From contig DEUU01000037.1 in the NCBI GenBank assembly GCA_002362735.1, forward strand, positions 1 to 5,033: a DNA stretch of 5,033 nucleotides, read 5' to 3'. The translations under genes and the position numbers were made by a program. Below are positions 1 to 5,033 of the stretch, in pieces (the stretch's first letter is position 1; each line of letters opens with the position of its first letter). The notes beneath the pieces are model-generated. The model did no database searches, was not told where the DNA came from, and worked only from the letters and a program-made list of their open reading frames with translations. The stretch is from Dehalococcoidia bacterium UBA3254 (GTDB lineage Bacteria; Chloroflexota; Dehalococcoidia; Dehalococcoidales; UBA3254).

Positions 1-41
1 CCGACCAGGCTTATTTCAGGGGTAAACAGGGCAAAATTCAA
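1..41 (-). CDS. nuoN: NADH-quinone oxidoreductase subunit N (NuoN), N-terminal fragment cut by the window edge
   Basis: Only the first 13 codons are inside the window, reading MNFALFTPEISLV with a TTG start at 41-39. A short hydrophobic N-terminus with a 'F/L-x-P-E-I' element is typical of NuoN, the third antiporter-like proton-pumping subunit of complex I. The position directly after nuoM is where nuoN lies in canonical nuo operons. The start is supported by an AAGGAG ribosome binding site at 50-55 with an 8-nt spacer. An in-frame pair of stop codons (TAA TAA, 59-54) closes the frame that opens at the nuoM stop, so nuoN must start after it. The identification rests on gene order plus this short peptide. 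The rest of the gene lies beyond position 1. Confidence 0.82.
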   Translation of the reverse strand, partial: MNFALFTPEISLV

Positions 42-49
42 GGAACAGA

Positions 50-55
50 CTCCTT
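50..55 (-). promoter_or_regulatory. Ribosome binding site of nuoN
   Basis: AAGGAG on the minus strand, 8 nt before the TTG start of nuoN. It is the best-spaced strong Shine-Dalgarno match in the window and is what fixes the non-ATG start. It follows immediately on the double stop TAATAA. Confidence 0.75.
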
Positions 56-56
56 A

Positions 57-83
57 TTAATACAATTTTACGTCTTGCTTCAT
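57..83 (-). other. 8-codon mini-ORF bridging nuoM and nuoN (possible coupling peptide)
   Basis: An ATG at 83-81 overlaps the TGA stop of nuoM (82-80) in an ATGA arrangement. It opens a frame encoding MKQDVKLY, which ends at TAA 59-57, followed by a second TAA. No Shine-Dalgarno sequence precedes this ATG (the upstream bases are AATTTATTGTCTCC), so translation could only come from ribosomes re-initiating after nuoM. If translated, it would carry ribosomes to within a few bases of the nuoN binding site. It may equally be a chance ORF; no function is claimed. Confidence 0.25.
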
Positions 84-1564
84 GGAGACAATAAATTTAT
101 TAACGGCGTTACTCCCGCATCAATTACATTGGTCAGGATAGACGGATAAATTCCTACTAACAGAATTAAAGCCGCGAAAGTGAAAATACAGAACATTTCG
201 GTTTTATCGGCATCCTTCGTTCCGTTGAATTTTTCCAATGCCGCTCCGAAGAAAGTTCTCTGTACCATCCACAAAATATATCCGGCGGCAAGGACGACGC
301 CGAAAACCGCCAGCAAAGTAAAGACCTGCATTCCGGGCATGATGGAAGAAGAAAAACTGCCCACAAACACCAGGAACTCTGCGGCAAACCCACTGGTCAA
401 AGGCAAACCCAGAGAAGCCAGACCGGCCAGAGAAAAGATCACTGCCAGAACGGGAATTTGTTTCGCCAGACCCCCTAATTTGCGCAAATCACGCTCTTCG
501 GCATTATGCATGACAATCCCGGTCACGCCGAACAGGAGTCCGGTAGCCAGGCCGTGGCTGAACATCTGTAAGCTGGCACCTACCAGGCTGACCTGGGTTA
601 AAGCAAAAATTCCCAGTAATACATACCCCATGTGGCTGATGCTGCTGTAAGCAATCAGCCGCTTTAAATCAGTTTGCCGCAGCGTAACTGCCGCTCCGTA
701 AAGAATTCCAACCACCGCTAATCCAATGAACAGCGGTGCAAAAGTCTTCGCCTCACCGGGAAAGATACCAACGCCGATGCGGATAATACCGTATCCCCCC
801 ATCTTCAACAAAGCGCCGGCGAGGACCACGCTGACTCCGGTGGAGGCATCCGTATGAGCATCCGGCAGCCAGGTGTGCAAAGGGAAGACCGGCAGTTTTA
901 CGGCAAACCCGATCATGATAAAGAAAAAGATAGCGGTCAGAGGTATCACCGAAGAGATAGAACCTATCTTTTGTGCTATTTCGATCATATTCAAGCTGCC
1001 GGTGGTGAAGTAAAGAGCCAGGATACCGGCCAGCATGAATGCACTGCCGAACAGGGTAAAAATAACGTACTTAATTGCAGAATACTCCCGGCGGCCGGTC
1101 CCCCAGATGGAAATCAGAAAATACATCGGAACGATTTCAATTTCCCAGAACAGGAAAAACAGGAGGAAATCCAGGGAAGCAAATACACCCAGAATACTGG
1201 TCTCAAGAAGAAGAAGCCAGATGAGATGTTCTCTTATTCTGAAATCAATTTTCCAGGACATAATAACTACCAGGAAACCCAGAATCGTCGTTAAGAGGAC
1301 CAGCGGCAAACTGATGCCATCCACTCCGATGTGATAGAAAGCGTTGATGGCAGGTATCCACGGTATATTAGCCTCAAACTGCATCTTTCCGATATAGCCT
1401 GAGGAACGGTCAAAAATGATGAACAGATATATGGAAAGCGCCAGCGGAATAAAAGCAATAACCGCTGCGATCCGTTTGATTGCCCACTCTGATAGACGGG
1501 GAGTAAGAGCAATCAATATTGCACCGACGACCGGGAAAAAGATAATAGCGGTTAAATAAGCCAA
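80..1564 (-). CDS. nuoM: NADH-quinone oxidoreductase subunit M (NuoM), proton-pumping antiporter-like subunit
   Basis: Integral membrane subunit of the complex I pump arm, 494 aa, close to the usual length of about 490-510, with roughly 14 membrane helices. It belongs to the MrpD/NuoM antiporter-like family. The hallmark FPLHTWLPDAHTDAST lies at residues 227-242. The expected channel residues are present: Glu141 in FWEIEIVPMYF (E. coli Glu144 equivalent), Lys223 in AVKLPVFPLH, Lys254 in LAGALLKMGGYG, His311 in SSISHMGY, His337 in MFSHGLATG, and Glu396 in SGFAAEF (E. coli Glu407 equivalent). The protein therefore looks functional. The start is TTG at 1564-1562; the next in-frame Met is residue 61, inside the protein, so TTG is needed to give a full first helix. 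GGGAG at 1575-1579, inside the end of nuoL, is its likely ribosome binding site. The gap from the nuoL stop is 6 nt, so the two genes are co-transcribed and probably translationally coupled. Confidence 0.97.
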   Translation of the reverse strand: MAYLTAIIFFPVVGAILIALTPRLSEWAIKRIAAVIAFIPLALSIYLFIIFDRSSGYIGKMQFEANIPWIPAINAFYHIGVDGISLPLVLLTTILGFLVVIMSWKIDFRIREHLIWLLLLETSILGVFASLDFLLFFLFWEIEIVPMYFLISIWGTGRREYSAIKYVIFTLFGSAFMLAGILALYFTTGSLNMIEIAQKIGSISSVIPLTAIFFFIMIGFAVKLPVFPLHTWLPDAHTDASTGVSVVLAGALLKMGGYGIIRIGVGIFPGEAKTFAPLFIGLAVVGILYGAAVTLRQTDLKRLIAYSSISHMGYVLLGIFALTQVSLVGASLQMFSHGLATGLLFGVTGIVMHNAEERDLRKLGGLAKQIPVLAVIFSLAGLASLGLPLTSGFAAEFLVFVGSFSSSIMPGMQVFTLLAVFGVVLAAGYILWMVQRTFFGAALEKFNGTKDADKTEMFCIFTFAALILLVGIYPSILTNVIDAGVTPLINLLSP

Positions 1565-1570
1565 GTTTCC

Positions 1571-3484
1571 CTATCTCCCAAAAACAAAAATGCAAATAAT
1601 AATGATCACCAGTCCAATTCCGATAGTCAGAGCATAGAGCTGGAGCTGGCCTGTCTGAACGTGACGGATGCCTCTCCCGCTGACGATAGTAGAATCTGCC
1701 ACTCCATTGGCGGCGCCATCTACCACACTGTTATCAAACCAGTGGAATCTTGCGAAAATACCTCCCAGCAAGACAACACCCACAATAAACTTTTCATAAA
1801 GCGCGTCCAACCAGTATTTATTATAGAAAATATTAAAGAAAGGTTTAAAAATCTGACCGGTTTTTTCCGCAGATATCCATTTCGCGCTATACATTGCATA
1901 AGCCAGAAATATCCCCAGTCCAGCCATGGCCAGAGCGACCCATGTTAAAAGGCTGGTAAAGACGCCAAAAAAACTGGAAACGAAGCTCTGAGGAACCACC
2001 GCCTCGCCTAAAAAAGCGCTGAATTGACCATTCACATTCCAGAGTCCTGACACCACTGCCAGGATACCTAAAATCAGCATTGGAATAATCATCACCTTCG
2101 AAGACTCATGAGCATGGTTATGGATGCTTAGGTGGGCATGCCCGTTCACCGCGCGGGATTCACCGCCGAAAGTGAGGAAGATTACGCGGAACATATAGAA
2201 GGCGGTCATAAATACCGTGATTAAAGCGAGAACAAAAAGGGCCGGCTGCCGGGTTAGAGCTGAAGCCAGAACTTCATCTTTACTCCAGAAACCTGCCAGC
2301 GGCCAGATTCCTGCCAGGCTCAAGGATCCGACGACAAAAAGAGCAAAAGTCCAGGGCATAATCTTACGCAGACCGCCCATTTCCCGCATATCGAACGTTC
2401 CGGTAGCATGGTTTACGCTGCCGGCGCCGAGGAATAAAAGCGCTTTAAAAAAGGCGTGATTGAAGAGGTGAAAAATACCTATGGCGATTCCGCCTGTAGC
2501 CAGACCTAGCATCATATAACCCAGCTGGCTGATGGTAGAGTAGGCAAGCACCCGTTTAATATCAATCGCCACGAGGCCCATGGAGGCGGCAAAAATAGCG
2601 GTAAAACCCCCTATCACCGCAACCGTATTTAAAGCAGCCGTAGAATATTCGAACAAGGGAAACATTCGAGCGACCAAAAAGACGCCGGCGGCGACCATCG
2701 TCGCCGCATGAATCAAGGCGCTGACGGGGGTGGGACCTTCCATGGCGTCCGGCAGCCAGGTATGGAGCGGGAATTGGGCCGATTTTCCCGCGGCTCCCGC
2801 AAAAATACCCAGCGCCGCCCAGGTTAAAGTTGCTCCAGCCAGGGTCCCGGCAATGGCAAGATTGCGGAGCTGAACAATATCGAAGGTGCCGGTACTGGTA
2901 TATAGTATCAGTATTGCAGTCAGGAAACCAAAATCGCCCAGACGCGTTACCAGAAAAGCTTTCTTGGCAGCATTCGCCGCAGATGGACGCTGAAACCAGA
3001 ACCCGATCAGGAGATAAGAGCACAGGCCTACCATTTCCCAGAACACATACATCATCAAAAGACTGTTAGCCAGAACAAGACCCAGCATGGAAGCGGTGAA
3101 CAATGACATCCATGCAAAATAGCGATGGTATCCCGGATCGCTCTTCATATAGTCCAGAGAATAAATTTGCACCATCAAGCTGACTGAAGTGACTACCACC
3201 AGCATAATAGAGGTCAATGAGTCCATGAGGATGCCAACTTGAAATGAAAAATTGCTGAATACTAACCAGCTAACATCCGGGACGGCTATCTCGTGATTGG
3301 GCTGCCCCATGACGGTCAGAAGAGTCCAGACAGACAAAGCCAGAGAACCCGCCAGAGCGGCAATAGTAAGATAACCGGCAATTCTATACCCCGGTTTAAC
3401 AAAAGGCCGGATAAAAAGCGCAATCACCGTGAACGATATTAAGGGCAGAAAAAAGATCCACCAGATTAGTTGGTGCGGCATCAC
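1571..3484 (-). CDS. nuoL: NADH-quinone oxidoreductase subunit L (NuoL), distal proton-pumping subunit
   Basis: The largest membrane subunit of complex I, 637 aa, within the family range (613 in E. coli). It should have about 16 membrane helices, including the C-terminal amphipathic arm that runs along the pump modules and a final anchoring helix (about 615-635). Key residues seen are Glu150 in VFWEMVGLCSYLLIGFW, Asp184 in TRLGDFGFL, Lys234 before FPLHTWLPDAMEGPTPVSAL, His259 in LIHAATMVAAG, Lys310, His343 and Lys347 in NHAFFKALLFL, and Lys402-Asp403 in GFWSKDEVL. These match the Glu144, Lys229, His254 and Lys399/Asp400 set of E. coli NuoL. A His-rich loop (five His between 449 and 458) precedes the HES-KVM segment. 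The start is GTG (3484-3482) or the adjacent ATG (3481-3479); both overlap or abut the stop of the preceding small ORF. The nearest good Shine-Dalgarno (GAGGAG, 3499-3504) is 14 nt or more away, so initiation is probably coupled to translation of that ORF. It is followed by nuoM after 6 nt. Confidence 0.97.
   Translation of the reverse strand: MMPHQLIWWIFFLPLISFTVIALFIRPFVKPGYRIAGYLTIAALAGSLALSVWTLLTVMGQPNHEIAVPDVSWLVFSNFSFQVGILMDSLTSIMLVVVTSVSLMVQIYSLDYMKSDPGYHRYFAWMSLFTASMLGLVLANSLLMMYVFWEMVGLCSYLLIGFWFQRPSAANAAKKAFLVTRLGDFGFLTAILILYTSTGTFDIVQLRNLAIAGTLAGATLTWAALGIFAGAAGKSAQFPLHTWLPDAMEGPTPVSALIHAATMVAAGVFLVARMFPLFEYSTAALNTVAVIGGFTAIFAASMGLVAIDIKRVLAYSTISQLGYMMLGLATGGIAIGIFHLFNHAFFKALLFLGAGSVNHATGTFDMREMGGLRKIMPWTFALFVVGSLSLAGIWPLAGFWSKDEVLASALTRQPALFVLALITVFMTAFYMFRVIFLTFGGESRAVNGHAHLSIHNHAHESSKVMIIPMLILGILAVVSGLWNVNGQFSAFLGEAVVPQSFVSSFFGVFTSLLTWVALAMAGLGIFLAYAMYSAKWISAEKTGQIFKPFFNIFYNKYWLDALYEKFIVGVVLLGGIFARFHWFDNSVVDGAANGVADSTIVSGRGIRHVQTGQLQLYALTIGIGLVIIIICIFVFGR
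1575..1579 (-). promoter_or_regulatory. Likely ribosome binding site of nuoM (supports a TTG start)
   Basis: GGGAG on the minus strand lies within the last codons of nuoL, 10 nt before the TTG start of nuoM. A second weaker match, AGGGA at 1568-1572, is only 3 nt from the start and less likely to be used. Confidence 0.5.
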
Positions 3485-3504
3485 TCTGTTTTAAGAATCT
3501 CCTC
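3479..3504 (-). promoter_or_regulatory. Stop/start overlap and distant Shine-Dalgarno controlling nuoL initiation
   Basis: On the minus strand the small ORF ends in GAG TGA TG. Its TGA (3483-3481) overlaps a GTG start (3484-3482) by two bases and shares its last base with an ATG start (3481-3479). GAGGAG at 3499-3504 lies 14 nt before the GTG and 17 nt before the ATG, which is longer than the usual 5-10 nt. The layout suggests that nuoL is translated mainly by ribosomes that have just finished the small ORF. The choice between GTG and ATG changes the protein by one Met only. Confidence 0.5.
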
Positions 3505-3675
3505 TATCAAATGTCTCTTGTCTTCAGGTACCAGTATCCGGTAAGCCACCAGTTCACGACCCGGCGCTTCACCGGTCACAGGCAATATGTGGGTGGGAAT
3601 TCCCTCGGCTTCGAAGGCTTCCTTCCACATTTCCGCCATCATCAAATTAGGCGCTTTCTTAACCTCAGTCCACAT
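3481..3675 (-). CDS. Small soluble protein with DUF2007-like pattern, inserted between nuoK and nuoL
   Basis: A 64-aa protein that is not one of the standard complex I subunits. It has no membrane helix, no signal peptide and no Cys. The predicted order is strand (3-8), helix (10-24), strand (26-33), strand (43-50), helix (51-62). The elements AEMWKEAFEAEGIPTHIL and YRILVPEDKRHLIEEIL resemble the DUF2007 / 'putative signal transducing protein' family, in which an 'E-A-x-x-x-x-x-L-E-x-E-G-I-P' helix-turn is followed by a 'x-L-V-P-E-D' strand and a C-terminal helix. I make this link by pattern only. The ATG at 3675-3673 is chosen because upstream sequence has no better start; its Shine-Dalgarno is weak (TGAG at 3687-3690). 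It lies 40 nt after nuoK, and its stop overlaps the nuoL start, so it is part of the operon. An assembly or regulatory role for complex I is possible but is inference only. The ORF is real with good confidence; its function is unknown. Confidence 0.8.
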   Translation of the reverse strand: MWTEVKKAPNLMMAEMWKEAFEAEGIPTHILPVTGEAPGRELVAYRILVPEDKRHLIEEILKTE

Positions 3676-3701
3676 TGCTATTAAATCTCAAACAAATTTT
3701 T

Positions 3702-3715
3702 TGGAATTTATTCCA
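3702..3715 (-). repeat. Short perfect inverted repeat just after the nuoK stop codon
   Basis: TGGAAT-TT-ATTCCA has 6-bp arms with a 2-nt spacer and begins directly after the TGA of nuoK, in the 40-nt gap before the small ORF. In RNA it could form a 5-bp stem with a UAAA loop. It is followed by an A-run rather than a U-run, so it is not a classical terminator. It could be a weak RNA-processing or translation-tuning element, or chance in AT-rich DNA. Confidence 0.3.
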
Positions 3716-4027
3716 TCACCATTTCATCAGGTTTATTTTATGGGTATCAATGGTTTCGCGGTTACGGTAGATCGAAATGATAATCGCGAGGCCAACGGCA
3801 ACTTCCACCGCAGCGACCACGATCACAAAAATCGTGAAGACCTGCCCGGTCAACGCGACCGGAGTGATATAACGGGAAAACGCCACTAATGCAATGTTCG
3901 CTGCATTCAACATTAATTCAATCGATATCAAAATTACGATAGCGTTACGTTTGGTTAAAGCGCCGTACAAACCAATCGAGAACAGCAGCCCGGCCAGGAT
4001 TAGAAAATGAGTTAAGCCGATGGTCAT
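3716..4027 (-). CDS. nuoK: NADH-quinone oxidoreductase subunit K (NuoK)
   Basis: A 103-aa membrane subunit of complex I, homologous to MrpC and mitochondrial ND4L, of standard length (about 100 aa) with three membrane helices (about 6-24, 29-50 and 62-86). The family signature ISIELMLNAANIALVAF holds Glu37, and AAVEVAVGLAIIISIYR holds Glu75. These match the two intramembrane glutamates Glu36 and Glu72 of E. coli NuoK, which lie on the proton path between the quinone module and the pumps. The start is ATG at 4027-4025, 2 nt after the nuoJ stop. GAGGG inside the end of nuoJ, 10 nt upstream, is a plausible ribosome binding site. A short polar tail (88-103, ending in Trp) follows the last helix. 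What is unusual is the downstream context: the next gene is a small soluble ORF, not nuoL. Confidence 0.97.
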   Translation of the reverse strand: MTIGLTHFLILAGLLFSIGLYGALTKRNAIVILISIELMLNAANIALVAFSRYITPVALTGQVFTIFVIVVAAVEVAVGLAIIISIYRNRETIDTHKINLMKW

Positions 4028-4029
4028 AC

Positions 4030-4518
4030 CTACTTATCCCTCGCTATCACGATAGCCCCCAGAATTACGGCCAGAATCAAGACGGCTGCAATTTCCAGAG
4101 GTAAAATAAATCCATTCTGACCAAATATTTGTTCAGCCAGAGCCAGAGTGGTGGGAGCCTGCGGCGGTACAGTCGTTACCTGCCAGTGTGTTTTCACCAC
4201 GGCGAAGGTAATTAAACCGAAAATACAGGTTGAAATAATCAGCGCCGGAATCCTCAGCCGATTCGAAGGATTGCCCTGGGTGAATTCACGCGTTAACATT
4301 ATCGCCAGGATGATGACTACAGAGATAGCCCCAACATAGACCAGAATTTGCGCTGCTGCCAGGAAGTCTGCACTTAAAGTAATAAAGATTCCGGCAATAG
4401 CTACCAGGCAGAGAATCAGAGACAAAGCCGCTCTGAAGACGTTCTTCTGTACGATAACGCCGAGAGCCGCCACCACGACAATAACCGCCAAAATCCAGAA
4501 AGCCACGGTTAAGGCCAT
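4030..4518 (-). CDS. nuoJ: NADH-quinone oxidoreductase subunit J (NuoJ)
   Basis: A 162-aa membrane subunit of complex I (ND6 homologue), in the usual 160-185 range, with about five membrane helices. The most conserved family element, DFLAAAQILVYVGAISVV, lies at residues 51-68. It corresponds to the third helix, whose pi-bulge is thought to move during turnover. The C-terminal LPLEIAAVLILAVILGAI (139-156) is the other family signature. An extramembrane loop at about 109-137 links the last two helices. The ATG at 4518-4516 is backed by AGGAG at 4523-4527, which overlaps the nuoI stop codon. The 7-nt gap to nuoI and 2-nt gap to nuoK show tight co-transcription. No deviation from the family is seen. 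Confidence 0.96.
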   Translation of the reverse strand: MALTVAFWILAVIVVVAALGVIVQKNVFRAALSLILCLVAIAGIFITLSADFLAAAQILVYVGAISVVIILAIMLTREFTQGNPSNRLRIPALIISTCIFGLITFAVVKTHWQVTTVPPQAPTTLALAEQIFGQNGFILPLEIAAVLILAVILGAIVIARDK

Positions 4519-4522
4519 TTAT

Positions 4523-4527
4523 CTCCT
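4523..4527 (-). promoter_or_regulatory. Ribosome binding site of nuoJ overlapping the nuoI stop
   Basis: AGGAG on the minus strand, 4 nt before the nuoJ ATG, formed partly by the TAG stop of nuoI (4528-4526). The overlap suggests ribosomes ending nuoI can pass directly to nuoJ. Confidence 0.6.
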
Positions 4528-5020
4528 ACTCATGTATCTTATCTACTAACAGGGTCTGTTTCGGTAAATCGTTTTCCATTTCAGGATGCATAAAAGCACT
4601 GGGCCGTCTCTCTGGAGAATTCAGCAACTGGGCATTAGATTGTACCAGATCCTGACGACGGTATTTCGAACGCTCATAAGCCGCACCCATGAATAAAGCG
4701 TTATAAGGACAGGCTTCCACACATAGCCCGCAAAAAATACAGTATCCGGTATCCACTTCAATTTTGGTAATGGCGGCTTTATTCGGGTTATCTGGTGCAA
4801 TCGAGGTAACCATTCTAATTGCTCCCTGAGGACAGGCTTTGGCACAACTCGTACAGACCGTACATTTTGCGTCATTCCAGACCAGCTCATTTCCGCGAAT
4901 GCGCCTGGAAGTATTTAATTTTTGTTCAGGATATTGCAAGGTTACAGGACGGCGAAACAGATGTTTCAGTGTAAGCGCCAGTCCTTTAACAATACCTATC
5001 CCGGATTTTTCCAGTTTCAA
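4526..5020 (-). CDS. nuoI: NADH-quinone oxidoreductase subunit I (NuoI), 2x[4Fe-4S] ferredoxin-like subunit
   Basis: Peripheral-arm subunit of complex I, 164 aa. It binds clusters N6a and N6b and passes electrons towards N2 and the quinone site. Two complete cluster motifs are visible: CTVCTSCAKACP (Cys53, 56, 59, 63) and CIFCGLCVEACP (Cys94, 97, 100, 104). The fourth Cys of each CxxCxxCxxxCP motif serves the opposite cluster in this fold. The N-terminal GIGIVKGLALTLKHLFRRPVT (from residue 7) is the amphipathic membrane-associated helix of the family, followed by the typical QYPE at 29-32. The start given is TTG at 5020-5018, with a G-rich GGTGGGG stretch upstream that could act as ribosome binding site. 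The frame stays open to the window edge (adding G-G-E-K), so an earlier start cannot be excluded. The C-terminal tail after about residue 115 is polar and variable. Its place before nuoJ is canonical. Confidence 0.95.
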   Translation of the reverse strand: MKLEKSGIGIVKGLALTLKHLFRRPVTLQYPEQKLNTSRRIRGNELVWNDAKCTVCTSCAKACPQGAIRMVTSIAPDNPNKAAITKIEVDTGYCIFCGLCVEACPYNALFMGAAYERSKYRRQDLVQSNAQLLNSPERRPSAFMHPEMENDLPKQTLLVDKIHE

Positions 5021-5033
5021 CTTTTCCCCACCC

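Noticed and set aside
180..650. Plus-strand ORF of 156 codons opposite nuoM
   Set aside because: It lies wholly antisense to a well-conserved nuoM, its product is rich in Arg, Lys and Pro with no recognisable domain, and it has no good ribosome binding site. It is a shadow of the coding strand.
854..1294. Plus-strand ORF of 146 codons opposite nuoM
   Set aside because: Antisense to nuoM, with a strongly polar, low-complexity product (many Gln, Lys, Arg, Asp) as expected from reading hydrophobic codons backwards. No family resemblance.
2562..3023. Minus-strand ORF of 153 codons in another frame within nuoL
   Set aside because: Out-of-frame reading of conserved nuoL sequence; rich in Cys, Gly, Ser and Arg with no family resemblance. 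The nuoL frame carries all the conserved motifs.
80..3484. nuoL and nuoM as mrp-type Na+/H+ antiporter genes (MrpA/MrpD)
   Set aside because: The NuoI ferredoxin subunit, the I-J-K-L-M-N order, NuoL length and motifs, and absence of MrpB/E/F/G-like genes point to complex I rather than an Mrp antiporter.
3676..3715. Possible terminator or internal promoter in the nuoK to small-ORF gap
   Set aside because: The hairpin is short and followed by an A-run, not a U-run, and no convincing -35/-10 pair with proper spacing is visible in 40 AT-rich bases.
3587..3889. Plus-strand ORF of 100 codons crossing the small ORF and nuoK
   Set aside because: Antisense to two genes with better support, and its product changes character halfway, from mildly hydrophobic to highly polar. 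Considered because it spans the unusual junction, but nothing supports it.

Overview
This window is the membrane-arm half of a respiratory complex I (NADH:quinone oxidoreductase, nuo) operon. Every gene lies on the minus strand, so transcription runs from position 5033 towards 1. In transcription order it holds nuoI (two [4Fe-4S] clusters), nuoJ, nuoK, a small soluble ORF of 64 codons, nuoL, nuoM and the first 13 codons of nuoN. Apart from the small ORF, this is the canonical bacterial I-J-K-L-M-N order. The genes are packed tightly, with gaps or overlaps from -4 to about 40 nt. No promoter, terminator, RNA gene, mobile element or CRISPR array is visible, and no stretch over 300 nt lacks a gene.

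The products form one machine. NuoI carries electrons through clusters N6a and N6b from the peripheral arm towards the quinone site. NuoJ and NuoK form part of the membrane link to the pump. NuoL, NuoM and NuoN are three antiporter-like proton-pumping subunits. The ionisable residues known from E. coli complex I are present in the complete K, L and M proteins, so these look like working, undecayed genes. The subunits that would show the electron donor (NuoE, F, G) are outside the window. Whether this is a full NADH-oxidising enzyme or an 11-subunit form lacking the NADH module cannot be decided here.

The one departure from a textbook nuo operon is the small ORF at 3481-3675, between nuoK and nuoL. 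Its pattern resembles the DUF2007 'putative signal transducing protein' family. Its stop codon overlaps the nuoL start, so it sits in a position to influence how much of the largest pump subunit is made. A second small point is the nuoM/nuoN junction, where an 8-codon mini-ORF overlaps the nuoM stop and ends just before a strong ribosome binding site for nuoN.

Organism: a bacterium of moderate GC content (just under 50% by eye) that uses TTG starts often (nuoI, nuoM and nuoN all appear to). The overall character would fit Chloroflexota, for example a Dehalococcoidia-like lineage, but this is a weak impression from protein style and cannot be confirmed without a database search. Overall this is core energy-metabolism DNA, mostly ordinary, and I see no evidence of a wholly new system.
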